DNA from: Fodinicola feengrottensis
GTDB lineage: Bacteria; Actinomycetota; Actinomycetes; Mycobacteriales; HKI-0501
Direction of reading: 5' to 3'
DNA: 47,151 nucleotides
NCBI RefSeq assembly: GCF_010993775.1
Contig: NZ_WOTO01000070.1
Span: 1-47,151, forward strand
Part shown: positions 19,231 to 29,899 of the stretch, piece by piece
Numbering within the stretch: position 1 is the first letter of the stretch
Layout: every line of letters starts with the position of its first letter
The notes under the pieces: generated by a model
Databases searched by the model: none
Told to the model about the DNA's origin: nothing
The model's input: the letters and a program-made list of their open reading frames with translations, nothing else
Translations under genes and position numbers: made by a program

Positions 19231-19554
19231 TTACTGGCCGGGCGAGCCGAACTCGTCCAGCAGGGCACGTCGCTGGTTGTCGCCCAGCCCCCGCAACCGG
19301 CGGCTGCTGGCGATCTTGAACCGTTCCATGATCTGCACGGCCCGGATCTTGCCGATGCCGGGCAGCGCCTCGAGCACCGCCGCGACCTTCATCTTGCCGA
19401 CAATCTCATCGGTGTCGGCTGCCTTGAGCACATCAGCGAGCGTGGTCTGGCCGTGCTTGAGCTTGTCTTTCAGCTCAGCCCGGGCCTTGCGTGCCACAGC
19501 GGCCTTTTCCAGAGCCGCCGCGCGCTGTTCTGGGCTCAGTGACGGGAGCGCCAC
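19231..19554 (-). CDS. mihF: Actinobacterial integration host factor
   Basis: Small nucleoid/DNA-bending protein needed for phage integration and chromosome organisation in mycobacteria. It has the MIHF core VGKMKVAAVLEALPGIGKIR, AVQIMERFKIASSRRLRGLG and ends RRALLDEFGSPGQ. Start GTG 19554 (MALPSLSPEQRAAALEKAAV) is chosen because 107 residues is the family length and a purine-rich GGTGAAAGAG precedes it; an upstream start at 19674 would add non-conserved residues. It heads the mihF-gmk-rpoZ-coaBC run. Confidence 0.95.
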   Translation of the reverse strand: MALPSLSPEQRAAALEKAAVARKARAELKDKLKHGQTTLADVLKAADTDEIVGKMKVAAVLEALPGIGKIRAVQIMERFKIASSRRLRGLGDNQRRALLDEFGSPGQ

Positions 19555-19698
19555 TCTTTCACCTCGGTCAATGTCGTCGATGGGCAGATTTGGTGGTACA
19601 CGGTCTGGCGATTCGCTGAACCTAGCGAGCGCCCGCCGCCCCCGGCAACGCGGGGTACGTAAGTCGGTGGTCAAAACTGGTACGTGCGGTTACAGCTA

Positions 19699-20538
19699 TC
19701 ACCCGCGTGTCACCGCCGCGACACACCGCTGGAGATGCTCTTCGGTGGCCTTACGCAGCGCTTCCGGACTCGGACCGGCCGCCAGCACCTCCCGGCTGAC
19801 CGCCGGCAGGACAGCGCTGAGAGCGTCACCGAAGACCGCCCGCAGCCCTTCCGGAGTGCCGCCCTGAGCACCGATACCCGGGGCCAGGAACGGCCCGTTC
19901 AGCCGGGTCAGGTCGTGTCCAGTCTGGCCGATGGTGGCACCGACCACCGCGCCGATGGAGCCGAGCGGGGTGGCGCCGGCGTTGCGTACGGCCAGGTCGT
20001 CCAGCACGGCCTGGGCGACCGTCCGGCCGTCCGGCGTACGCGCGTGCTGCACCGACGGGGCCTCCGGGTTGGATGTGAGCGCGAGCACGAAGACCCCCCG
20101 CCCGTACTCCAGCGCGGTGTCGAACACCGGGTCGAGCGATCCGACGCCGAGGAACGGGCTGACCGTGATGGCGTCCGCGGCCAGCGACGAACCGTCGCGC
20201 AGGTAGGCGTCGGCATATCCGGCGGCAGTGGACCCAATGTCGCCGCGCTTCACGTCGAGCAGCACCAACGCGCCGGCCTGGCTGGCCAACCCCGATCAGC
20301 CGCTCCAGCACCGCGATGCCGGCGCTGCCGTGCCGCTCGAAGAACGCCGACTGCGGTTTCACCACCGGCACCAGGTCACCGATGGCGTCGATGACGGTAT
20401 CCGCGAACGCGGCCAGCCCGACCGGATTGTCCGGCAACCCCCACTTCGCGAGCAGCGCCGCGTGCGGGTCGATCCCGACGCAAAGCGGCCCGCGCTTGTC
20501 CATCGCTGCCTGAGCCTGGTGCCGAAGGGTTCGCTCAC
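19699..20538 (-). CDS. pyrF: Orotidine 5'-phosphate decarboxylase (frameshifted)
   Basis: Last step of UMP synthesis. Actinobacterial (type 2) OMP decarboxylase with GPLCVGIDPHAALLAKWGL, VPVVKPQSAFFERHGSAGI, the catalytic loop LLDVKRGDIGSTAAGYA and FLAPGIGAQGG. Two single-base errors are inferred. At 20290-20293 one C of CCCC is extra; its removal gives LIGLASQAGALVLLDVKRGD. Near the start a missing G restores GTRLRQAMDKRGP from GTG 20538. The corrected length is 279 residues. It precedes mihF on the minus strand; no carAB or pyrD neighbour lies upstream, where a repeat-rich gap begins. Confidence 0.93.
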
Positions 20539-20788
20539 ACCCCCACCGTATGCGATCTGGCCCCTGACCGCCGCAAACGCGTACCTGTGACACGAATTCG
20601 GCAGCGGCGCTGGGTGTGGTGTGCGCAACTTCCGTACACAGATGTCACACCCGCCACTTGGACATCTCCGCTGGTCCTGGTCCGTTTGGGCGCTTCGGCG
20701 AGACGGTTGTCACATCTGTCGCAGTGTCCACTCTGGCATCAGACGGCGGCTCTGATTGCTCCCGAGTTCCACCGAAGTACCCGCTACT
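20539..20788. other. Upstream region of pyrF, no convincing gene
   Basis: The gap between pyrF and the CYTH gene is 939 bases. This first part should contain the pyrF promoter, but no strong -10/-35 pair was recognised. A 76-codon plus-strand frame ending at 20817 has no family features and no ribosome site. Confidence 0.4.
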
Positions 20789-20846
20789 GCGCGAAACTGT
20801 CGCAGTTACTTGATTGAGTAGCCCCCACCCAGTGATCGGGTGGGGG
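20789..20846. repeat. Dispersed hairpin element, copy 2
   Basis: Contains the same GCGCGAAACTGTCG box (20789-20802) as at 14145, then 18 bases later a hairpin with a perfect nine-base stem (CCCCCACCC at 20822-20830, GGGTGGGGG at 20838-20846) and seven-base loop. A GCGCGCG tract and a run of nine T (20874-20882) follow. It could terminate plus-strand transcription, but no plus-strand gene precedes it. Confidence 0.5.
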
Positions 20847-20942
20847 GTGGGTCAGAGGCGCGCGCGTAGCCAATTTTTTTTTGTGGGTCCTGAGGTTTGT
20901 GGGGCTGCAAGTGCTGGAGTGACGCGCATTCACAACGGAGAG

Positions 20943-21025
20943 GTTGATCTTGGTTAGTTTGCCTACCCAAAACGGGCATCGGTCCGAAATGTTCTTTTCG
21001 TACGGGCCAACTAACCAAGATCAAC
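20943..21025. repeat. Perfect 17-bp inverted repeat with 49-base interior
   Basis: GTTGATCTTGGTTAGTT at 20943-20959 and its exact complement at 21009-21025. The 83-base unit could be a MITE-like miniature element or a structured RNA. No flanking target-site duplication is evident. Confidence 0.6.
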
Positions 21026-21236
21026 ATCCCAAAACACGAAGGTAACCATCCGGCCGCCATCTCGACACGCACCGTCGGATACCGCGCTTCCAGTCGGATA
21101 CCGCGCGTTCCAGCCGGCCGAGGGTCGAGTTTGTACGGCACTCAACCACCTCGGCGCCACACTCTCAACACCAGTCACCTCAACACCACTGGCCCCACAC
21201 TGAGGCTCCCCCGAACTCGAGCCTGCCGGCCACCGC

Positions 21237-21307
21237 CGACATTTTCGGCGCGTACCCCCGACAGCCCGTTCACTGCCAGGTTCGGCTCGTACGCGCCGAA
21301 AATGTCG
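21237..21307. repeat. Perfect 19-bp inverted repeat
   Basis: CGACATTTTCGGCGCGTAC at 21237-21255 and its exact complement at 21289-21307, with a 33-base interior. It is one of three such structures within 500 bases. Confidence 0.6.
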
Positions 21308-21318
21308 CCACCACCTGA

Positions 21319-21429
21319 TTGGCTCGAATTCGGGGGCGGCAAAATTCGCCGGCATTCCTGAACACTGTTGACGCAATCGGAATCCGATTGTGCAAGCACC
21401 GAAAAATGGTGCCCCCGAATTCGAGCCAA
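21319..21429. repeat. Perfect 19-bp inverted repeat with internal palindrome
   Basis: TTGGCTCGAATTCGGGGGC at 21319-21337 and its exact complement at 21411-21429. Inside lies CAATCGG-AAT-CCGATTG (21374-21390). A third, one-mismatch copy of the arm (CCCCCGAACTCGAGCC) is at 21208-21223, so the arm sequence occurs three times. Confidence 0.6.
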
Positions 21430-21477
21430 CCAGGCGGCACCGACGAAATCGGCGACCAACCAAAACGAGCGAACGGG

Positions 21478-22071
21478 CTAAGTGGGTGGGAGGTACGGAC
21501 CAAGGAGGCGGCCCAGTTTGGAGCCGATGGTGGCGGGGCGGGCGCCGGCGGTGAAAAGGACGCGCTCGACTGTGTCGAAGGTGGCGCGGTTGCCGTCCAG
21601 GAGTTCGACCTCGAGTTCGCGCCAGCCCTCGGAGCTTTCATGGCCGGGCAGCAGCACCTGGGCCGTGACATGGTCATCGCAGAGTTCGGCCAGTGGCTGG
21701 TCCCCGACCAGGGTGAGCACCAACCGCCGGGTGGAAATCCGGGCAGCGGGAGCCAACGCGGCACCACCGGAGACCTCGCGGACCAGAGCCACCAGGTCCG
21801 GCGGGATGTCGTCGCTCAGGTCCCGGTGAACCTCGCGGCGCGCGTCCACACCGGCTGGCAGTTTCACGTGCCAGCCGGCGTCGTCGTTTCCGCCGGTACG
21901 ACGACGAAAAGTCACCTTCGCGGCGAGCAGTCGGAGATCGACCGTGTCGTAGTAGGTGGCGTCCAGGAGACGCTCGGCGGGGCCGTCCACCCGGCCGAGG
22001 CCGGACAGTGCCGGCACCTCGAAAGAGTCGTCGACCTCGTACGTACGCTCGACCTCCACATGGTCGCTCAC
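21478..22071 (-). CDS. CYTH domain protein
   Basis: A 197-residue CYTH (CyaB/thiamine triphosphatase-like) protein. The family ExExK-type start is seen as VEVERTYEV, followed by YYDTVDLRLLAAKVTFRRRTGG, GWHVKLPAG and the acidic strand WRELEVELLDGN, which together line the triphosphate tunnel and bind metal. CYTH proteins hydrolyse inorganic or organic triphosphates. Many actinobacterial forms carry a C-terminal CHAD domain; here the protein stops after the CYTH part. Its GTG start overlaps the stop of the flavin disulfide reductase gene (GTGA), so it is the last gene of that operon. Confidence 0.85.
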   Translation of the reverse strand: MSDHVEVERTYEVDDSFEVPALSGLGRVDGPAERLLDATYYDTVDLRLLAAKVTFRRRTGGNDDAGWHVKLPAGVDARREVHRDLSDDIPPDLVALVREVSGGAALAPAARISTRRLVLTLVGDQPLAELCDDHVTAQVLLPGHESSEGWRELEVELLDGNRATFDTVERVLFTAGARPATIGSKLGRLLGPYLPPT

Positions 22072-23416
22072 GCGAGCTTGCCCAGCGCGTCTTCGATGGC
22101 GCGGTGGAAGGTCGGATAGGCGTAGATCATGTGCCGCAGAGACTCGGTGGACAGCCGTGCGTGTACGGCGACGGTGAGCGCGGACAGCACTTCCCCGCCG
22201 GACGGCCCGGCCGCGGTGGCACCGACCAGGATCCCGTCGGACTCCACCAGCTTGATGAAACCGTCATTGCCGACCTTGTGGATCCAGCCGCGGGCCGAGC
22301 TGGGCAGCTGGGTCAGGCCAATGCGTACGCGCGAACCAGCGTTGCGGGCCTGTTTCTCGGTCATCCCGACGGAGCCGATCTCCGGATCGGTGAAGGTCAC
22401 CCGGGGCACCGCGTGGTAGGCGGCCGGTGGGCCGTCCTGGCCGAGGACGGTCCGGGTGGCGACCGCGGCCTGATACATCGACATGTGCGTGAAAGCGCCC
22501 TTGCCGGTGATGTCGCCGATCGCGTAGACACCGTCAGCGATCCGCATCCGGTCATCGGGCTCAAGAAAGCGCGCGCTCTCGTCCAGCCCCAGGGCGCCCA
22601 CCCCCAGCTCCCCCAACGCGGTCCGGCGACCGGCGGCGACCAGCAGCTTCTCCGCGGTCACCATGCCGCCGTCCAGCTCGACGCTGAAGCCACCGTCGTA
22701 CGACACCCGGGCGATCTTCGCGCCGGTATGCACGGTCAGGCCCTCGGCCACCAGGATCCGCGAGATCAGCTCGCTGGACTCCGGTTCCTCCAGCGCCAGC
22801 AGCCGGTCGGAGACCTCGATGACCGTCACGTCCGTACCAAAACGCGCGTACGCCTGCGCCAGCTCCAGCCCGATCGCACCGCCGCCGATCACGCACAGCG
22901 AGGCCGGCCGCTGCTCGGCCCGCAGGATCTCCCGGTTGGTCCAGTACGGCGTGCCGGCGAGGCCGTCGATCGGCGGCACCGCCGGGTCGGTGCCGGTGTT
23001 GATCACGAGGCCCGGGACGCGGTGAACTCCCGGTCCCCCACCGCGACGGTGTGCGGGCCGGTGATCCGGGCCCGGCCGCGGACGAAGACGCCGCCGGTCT
23101 TGGTGAACCGGTCGACCGCGACCTGGTCGTTCCAGTTGTCGGTGGCCTCGTCCCGGATCCGCCGGGCGACCGGCGTGAAGTCCGGCGTCACCGTCGAGCT
23201 GCCAGCCAGCTGAGGGACCCGGCCGGCCTCGGCCAGCGAGTCGGCCGCCCGGATGATCATTTTGCTCGGTACGCAGCCGAAATACGGGCACTCGCCGCCG
23301 ACCAGCCGGGACTCGATCCCGACTGTCGTCAGGCCCGCGGTGGCGCATTGCGCGGCCACGTACTCGCCGCCCGGTCCCATTCCGATGACGACGACATCAA
23401 CCTCTTCAGATGGCAT
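22068..23416 (-). CDS. FAD-dependent pyridine nucleotide-disulfide oxidoreductase (frameshifted)
   Basis: Resembles dihydrolipoamide dehydrogenase and mercuric reductase, 449 residues after repair. N-terminal FAD motif VVVIGMGPGGEYVA, redox pair GGECPYFGCVPSK, NAD motif LCVIGGGAIGLELAQAYARF, second FAD motif VYAIGDITG and a C-terminal dimerisation domain. The catalytic His-Pro of lipoamide dehydrogenases is replaced in IYAYPTFHRAIEDAL, so a different acceptor is likely. The frame breaks in the CCC run at 23011-23013; one added base gives REFTASRGLVINTGT. ATG 23416 is chosen; ATG 23425 is possible. It lies downstream of the MoxR/DUF58 genes and is coupled to the CYTH gene. Confidence 0.85.
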
Positions 23417-23475
23417 GCCCGCCATGCTGCCGGATCGGACCACGAAGCGCTCGTCTCCCCTTCGAGCGTAAGGAA

Positions 23476-24094
23476 TCAGTTCTCTCCGGGCGCCCTACCG
23501 TGGCCGTACATGGTCATCAGTGCCCGTGCACTGCCGCCGCCGCCGCGGATCAGATCGTCGGGATCGTCCGGGTCAGGCCGGATCGGCTGGCGTACGACCA
23601 GGATCGCGACGACGTAGACCACCGCCAGGCAGATCGGCACGGACACCGCGAGCCAGCCCCACCCGGAGTCGATGGCGGCCCCGGCGGCGCAGATCAGGGT
23701 GGCCAGCACCGCACCGGTGACCGCGTCCGTACGGTTGCGCAGGAACCGGCGGCTGCCCTTGCGTACGCCTCCGAGCAGCGCGAACCCCACCGCCAGCAGG
23801 CCCGCCGCGGCGGCCACCACGATCGCCAGCCAGCCGGTGACCGAGCCGTAGCCAAGGCCCGCCACGGCAAGCACGACGGCGACCAGGCAGGGCGCCACCG
23901 GCCACCGGAGGACCGCCAGCGACACCAAACCGGCTGCCGCACCAAACGCCAGCGAGGCACCCGAGCCGCCAACAAGCACCACGCCGGCCATCAGCAAACC
24001 GGCCGCCAAGCTGCACGAACGCCATGGTGCGCCCACCCGGAACGGGCCGACGCAAAGACCGCAGCCGACGCGCGAAAAACGCCTCCGCGATCAC
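23476..24094 (-). CDS. Multi-helix membrane protein of the MoxR operon (frameshifted)
   Basis: About 205 residues. After an N-terminal basic stretch (FFARRLRSLRR) there are several hydrophobic helices, among them LLMAGVVLVGGSGASLAFGA, LVAVVLAVAGLG, LAIVVAAAAGLLAVGFALLG and LAVSVPICLAVVYVVAILVV, then a cytosolic tail rich in Asp and Pro. The frame breaks near 24012, where removing one base of a TT/AA pair gives FVQLAAGLLMAG. Its GTG overlaps the DUF58 stop (GTGA). Membrane proteins at this place are common in MoxR/DUF58 operons but their role is not known. Confidence 0.7.
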
Positions 24095-25396
24095 GAGCTG
24101 ACTCCGGAGAAGGCGCCGGAGCGGCGGGCCATCCGGCGTTGCGATATCGGCCCCAGCACCGCCTCCAGCGTGAGCCCGCGCTCCCAGCGGACCACCGGGA
24201 TGCCCAGGTCGGCCAGCAGGATCCAGATCCCGCGCCGCTCGATCCGCCACATCCGCAGCGCCAGGTCGGCCTGCTCGCTGCCGGCGTTCACCGCCGGCTC
24301 GCCGCTCAGCACGTCGACCACCACCACTGATCGGCCACGGGCCCGCAGGTCACGCAGCACGCCGACGGTACGGGCGTCCACCAGCGGACTGAACACGATG
24401 ACCACGGCCCGTTGCGGCAGCGCGCCGCGCGGGATCCGGTCCAGGTTCGGCTCCAGGTCGAAGTCCTCGTCCCTGGCGTCCAGCACCAGCTCGACGATCC
24501 GGTAGAACTGCCGCGAGCCGAGCTCGGCGGGCAGCCACTGGATCAGCCCGCCGAGCACCACCAGGCCGGCCCGGTCGCCGTTGCGCGCAGCGCCGCCTGG
24601 GCGAGGTCGCTGGCACCGTGCACGGACAGGTCCAGGCTCGACGTGCCGATCGGCCCCACGTCCGCGTACGCGTCGATCATCGCGACCACGTCGGCGGCCT
24701 GGTCCGGCAGCCGCTGGTTGACCAGCAACTGGCCGTGCCGGGCGCTGGCCTTCCAGTTCACCTGCCGGAGCTGGTCGCCGCTGGTGTACGTCCGGATGCC
24801 GGCGAACTCGGTGCCGGCGCCGGCCCGGCTGCTCACATGCAGGCCCACCCGGTTCGGTAGATCGGCCGGGATCGGCATCCGGGCCAGCTCGGTCGGCCGT
24901 GGGAAGACCCGCAAACCTGCCAGCTCGACCTGCGCGACAGCTAGCAGCATGCCGGCGTGCACACCACACGTGACCTGCACGGACGGCTGGTACGTGCCCC
25001 ATCGGACGCGTACGTCCCACTCGAAAGTGATGTGCCCAGGCCGGGTTTCCACCTTCGGCTCGGCGTCCACGACCAGCCCGTAGGGCAGCACCGGCCGCAC
25101 GTCCACGTCGGCGCTGGCGGCCGGCAGCCGTACGTCCACCCGCAGCACGAGGATGTCCCGCTCGAAGCACCGCGTCTCCGAAAGCGCCGCCGTCATCGAC
25201 AGCACCTTCGCCGGTCGGCCGGTGCGACCGGCGGCCGCCAACGCACCCAACGCCGGCGCCGCGAAGACGATCAACGACGCCTTGTCCGTCAGCAGCGCGA
25301 ACCCGAAGGCGACCACCGCCAGCAGCGCGAACGTCCGCAACGCCGGCGAGGCGTGCCAGCGCAGCGGCACCTGGCCGCGGCCCTCGGAGGGCGCAC

Positions 25397-25400
<4 letters not shown>
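24091..25400 (-). CDS. DUF58 domain protein (frameshifted)
   Basis: About 436 residues. Two N-terminal membrane helices (LRTFALLAVVAFGFALL, LIVFAAPALGALAAAG) precede a beta-rich region and the DUF58 core GTEFAGIRTYTSGDQLRQVNWKASAR, which leads into a von Willebrand A-like fold (VVAMIDAY, VVIVFSPLVDARTVGVLRDL). DUF58 proteins work with MoxR ATPases in envelope or protein-complex maturation. The frame breaks near 24590; one missing C on the coding strand restores ALRRNGDRAGLVVLGG. ATG 25400 overlaps the MoxR stop (ATGA). Confidence 0.85.
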
Positions 25401-26362
<962 letters not shown>

Positions 26363-26363
26363 T

Positions 26364-26865
26364 TCATGCCTCCAGCTTGGTGATGATTCGAGTGAGCGCG
26401 GCGCGCTCCGGACCGAGCACCGAGCGGTCCTCACAGATCCCGCGGGCCGGGTCGACCAGCGGCCAGAGCTGATCGCCCAGCAGCGTGCGGGCCAGATCCG
26501 GGCGGCTCAGGTGGTCGGTCTGGAACCGCTCGGACAGCAGCACGTCCAGGAGTTTGAGCAGGGTGGGGCGTACGCCGGTGTCCCAGTCCCCGCTGCGAGC
26601 CGCCGCTCCAGCTGGCCACCGTGACCAGCCGGCCGACCGAGACCCGGCGGCGTTGGGCGACCGAGGCGGCCGCGGCCGCCCGTGCTGGCCGGATCCGGGT
26701 CACGCCCTGCCGGGCGGCCACCACCGCGATCAGGATGCCGGCGATCACGACGCCGGCGAGCAGCACCCCGCTCTGGCCGGCGAAGCCCCAGGCGACCACC
26801 ATCAGCGCCACCCCGGCGACCGCGCTCAGGACGCTCACCGCGACGCGCTTGGCGCGACGGTTCAT
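26364..26865 (-). CDS. Conserved two-helix membrane protein of the MoxR operon (frameshifted)
   Basis: Two adjacent membrane helices (VAVSVLSAVAGVALMVVAWG and VLLAGVVIAGILIAVVAA) precede a cytosolic region ending DWDTGVRPTLLKLLDVLL and TRIITKLEA. The region 26590-26615 needs two single-base additions, one in a GGGG run, to read through as LERRLAAGDWDTGVRP. ATG 26865 overlaps the DUF4129 stop (ATGA). No function is known; its place next to moxR in related operons suggests the same pathway. Confidence 0.7.
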
Positions 26866-27758
26866 CGGGCCCGCTCCTGCAGGTCGTCGAGCATCTCCGA
26901 CAGCGCGTCGGCGGCGGACGTACGATCCGGCTCGCCCATCGGATGATCGCTGAACCGGGCGACCGCGAACAGCTCCAGCAGCCGGTCGGCCGGCTCGCGC
27001 CGGATCAGTCCGGCCTGCCACCCCCGGCGCAGCACCTCACCGGGCGTGTCGGATACCCGTGGAGAGGCGTCCTGGTGGCTGGCGAGCGCGTTCTCCATCG
27101 CACCGAAGCAGCGGATGATCGCCGCCCGTGGACTCATGTCTCCGGCCAGCACCGCGTCCCGGCCGGCGAGGGCGGCCATCGCGAGCGGCGGCACCGCCGG
27201 TGAGATCGGCGCGGCCGCCAGCCGGTCCCGTCGGCGCATCCGGTTCAGCAGCAGGAGAGCAGCTCCGGCCAGCACCGCCGCGATGGCGATCGTGATCAGT
27301 GCGGGGCCAACCCAGTCCGGTGTGCCGAACAGGCCAGGCGCGTCCGGGGAACCGCTGATGCGCGGTCCGGAAGAGCTCGGACTTGGCCCCGGCAGCTTCG
27401 GTTTGGCCGGGCCGCTACGGAAAATGAGCACGAAGCCGAGCAGCCCGGCGCCTACCAACATGGCACCGAACACGGTGATCCGGGCCCTGGTCTGGTTGAG
27501 CGCGGCGAGCGTCGGGTTCATCAGCCAGAGCAGTCCGGACACCACCACCACGAAGGCGACCAGACCGACCGCGGCGAAGACGAAACGCAGCGATTCCGAG
27601 GTGAAGGTCCACTTCGCGGCCGAGTCGAGCCCGCCGTGCGCCAGCGCGTTGACGCCAGCCGCCGCGACCGCGAGCAGCACGGCCGCGAGGACCACCCACA
27701 GCCAGCCGACCACCCGGTCGTCCGGCGGCCGTGGCTCGCCGGAAGGTGCACCGCCCAT
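26862..27758 (-). CDS. DUF4129 domain membrane protein
   Basis: 298 residues, intact. Three to four membrane helices (VVGWLWVVLAAVLLAVAAAG, FVFAAVGLVAFVVVVSGLLW, VFGAMLVGAGLLGFVLIF, ALITIAIAAVLAGAALLLL) flank a Pro/Ser-rich outer loop. The C-terminal DUF4129 part holds SPRAAIIRCFGAMENAL and DTPGEVLRR, found in transglutaminase-like/MoxR operons. ATG 27758 is preceded by GGGGGCGAG. It is the first gene of the minus-strand operon continuing to the CYTH gene. Confidence 0.85.
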   Translation of the reverse strand: MGGAPSGEPRPPDDRVVGWLWVVLAAVLLAVAAAGVNALAHGGLDSAAKWTFTSESLRFVFAAVGLVAFVVVVSGLLWLMNPTLAALNQTRARITVFGAMLVGAGLLGFVLIFRSGPAKPKLPGPSPSSSGPRISGSPDAPGLFGTPDWVGPALITIAIAAVLAGAALLLLNRMRRRDRLAAAPISPAVPPLAMAALAGRDAVLAGDMSPRAAIIRCFGAMENALASHQDASPRVSDTPGEVLRRGWQAGLIRREPADRLLELFAVARFSDHPMGEPDRTSAADALSEMLDDLQERAR

Positions 27759-27853
27759 ACTCGCCCCCGTTGCTCGTACCGCTCAAGTACAAGTCCTACT
27801 CGGCGGTACGGCTACGGGGGCGGAATTTATGGCTTCGTTATCGCGAATACGTG

Positions 27854-28848
27854 CTACTTGCTCACATTGCGGGCGAACTGCTCCGGGTAGCGCTCACCAG
27901 CCACCGCGTCCGCGGGCGCGGCCTCCTCGATGGCGGCGAGGTCGTCGGCGGTCAGCTCCAGGGTGGCGGCCGCGACGTTCTGCTCCAGATAGGTACGCCG
28001 TTTCGTACCCGGAATCGGCACACGACGTCGTCGCCCTTGTGGTGCACCCACGCGAGCGCCAGCTGCCCGGCGGTGACGCCCTTCTTCTCCGCCAGCGCCT
28101 TCAGCGCCGCCACGATGGCGAGGTTCGCGTCCAGGTTGCCGTCGGCGAACCGCGGCAGCCCGCGCCGCATGTCGTCGGCGGCAAGCTGATCCCGGGAGGT
28201 CACCGCACCAGTCAGGAAACCCCCGGCCGAGCGGCGAGAACGGCACGATGCCAATGCCCAGCTCGCGGCACACCGCCACCACTTCGGACTCAATCCCCCG
28301 GGTCCACAGCGACCACTCGCTCTGCAGCGCGGTGATCGGGTGCACGGCGTGTGCGGCCCGGATCGACACCGGGCCGGCCTCGGAGATGCCCAGGTAGCGG
28401 ACCTTGCCCTCGGTGACCAGCTCGGCCAGCGCGCCCCAGGTCTCCTCGATCGGCACCAACGGATCGACTCGATGCTGGTAGTAGAGGTCAATGTGGTCGA
28501 CTTCTTCAGCCGGCGCAGCGAATCCTCGCAGGACTGCTTCACGTACGCGGGATCACCGCGGGTGCCCTGCTGGCCGTCGGTCCACACGATGCCGAACTTG
28601 GTCGCCAGCACCACTTCGTCGCGGCGGCCGGCGATGGCCCGACCCACCAGCTCTTCGTTGGCGCCGGCGCCGTACACGTTCGCGGTGTCCAGCAACGTGA
28701 CGCCGAGGTCGAGGGCGCGATGGACGGTCGCGATCGACTCGACCTCGTCGCCAGTGCCGTAGACCTGGCTCATACCCATGCAACCCAGCCCCTGGGCGCC
28801 GACTGTGAGCTCACCCAGCCGGCGGGTCGGCAGCGATCCTGACACCAT
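27854..28848 (-). CDS. Aldo/keto reductase (frameshifted)
   Basis: NADPH-dependent AKR of the YajO/Tas-like group, about 330 residues. TRRLGELTVGAQGLGCMGMS, the active-site Asp/Tyr segment LLDTANVYGAGANEELVGRA, Lys in VVLATKFG, His in the region KKVDHIDLYYQHRVDP after repair, and the cofactor segment near PIPGTKRRTYLEQN. Breaks are inferred near 28500 (missing G after AAGAA), 28215 (extra T in TTT) and 28020 (TG dinucleotide). ATG 28848 has AGGGAG five bases upstream. It would reduce small aldehydes or ketones; it is separate from the MoxR operon. Confidence 0.85.
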
Positions 28849-28935
28849 TGACTCCCTGAGATCTGTCCGAAATCCGTACTCTTTCCACCCTACGCGGGCG
28901 CGTACGGGCTGGCCTGGTGCCATTTGCACCAGGAA

Positions 28936-29804
28936 TCAGCGGCACGTACCCACCGGGGCGACGGGGTTGTCCGGGTTGAAGGAGTCCCGGGTCGAGCCGG
29001 CTACCCGCTTCTGGTCCGGCGGCGCGGGCGCGATGAACTGCTTGCCGGCGTACGCGCAGTCGATGTTGGTCACCGAGGCCGCGCTGTGGTTGAGCCAGAG
29101 GCCCGCCGAGGTCGGCTTCACGTCCGCGCGGTGGTAGACCCACCAGCGCAGCTGATCATGCACCACCACCAGCCGGTCGCCGGGTTTCTTCGACTCGCCG
29201 GTGAACGGATAGACCCACACGTAGTTGGTGTCGATTTCCAGCACGGCCAACCCAGAGTCATCCACCGAGGCGTCCACTGTCGTCGCGCCACTCACCCGGG
29301 GGGCTGCTCGGCGGCGAGGGTGGTGCCCGGCGCGGTCCGAATGGCCGCGCCGGTGAGCGGACCGGTCAGGAACGTGTCCCTTACGTCACCCTGGTCCGCC
29401 TCGGCGAACAGCGCCAGAAAGCCGTTGACCTGCCGATCGACCACCATCCGCGGGTCCAGATGGCCGGCCACCAGCGCCGCCTTGACGTTCTGCTGCGCAC
29501 GGCTCACCTGATCCACCGACCAGTTCTTGACCGCCCGTGGCGCCGGCATCGCGATCCCGGCCGCGCCGACCGCGAAGCTGGCCGCCGGAGTGCCGTCGTA
29601 CGGACTCGCACCTCCGCCCGACGCCGAGCCCGTCGGCTGCGGCGAGCCGCCGCCAGGTCCGTTGCCCGGCCCGGTCAACGCCCACGCGCCGGCGATCACC
29701 ACAACGACCAGCAGACCGCCACAGATCCGCCAGATCATCGACGGCGAAACGACCACCTGCCACGCGCTTCGCGGCCTGTCGTGTCGAGGGTTCCTACCAG
29801 TCAC
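28936..29804 (-). CDS. NIDC-family membrane-anchored protein, paralogue A (frameshifted)
   Basis: One of three paralogues in the window; I do not recognise the family. A short cytosolic part and one helix (WRICGGLLVVVVIAGAWAL) are followed by a Gly/Ser/Pro linker and the shared exported domain: DGTPAASFAVGAAGI, VKAALVAGHLDPR, TNYVWVYPF, GDRLVVVHDQLRWWVY, SAGLWLNH and NIDC, with a second Cys three residues from the end (VGTCR). The two cysteines could form a disulfide. A six-C run near 29295 breaks the frame; four or seven C restores EQPRVSGATTV or a one-residue longer form. GTG 29804 is a tentative start. Confidence 0.7.
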
Positions 29805-29899
29805 AATGACTGCGACAGTACGTCCCGACCAGCCCGCCACCAAATGCCCGCCAGCCGATGCCCGAACGACTGCCCGCGGGGGAACGGAGTTCCTCAAAG

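Noticed and set aside
20587..20817. 76-codon plus-strand frame ending five bases before the hairpin at 20822
   Set aside because: No ribosome site or family feature; an overlapping frame is equally open, so chance is likely.
20943..21429. CRISPR array
   Set aside because: Repeats are inverted pairs with unequal interiors, not regularly spaced direct repeats, and no cas genes are present.
21131..21767. Several overlapping frames with GWLEFGG/WLARIRG-like peptides
   Set aside because: They are translations of the inverted-repeat arms rather than proteins.
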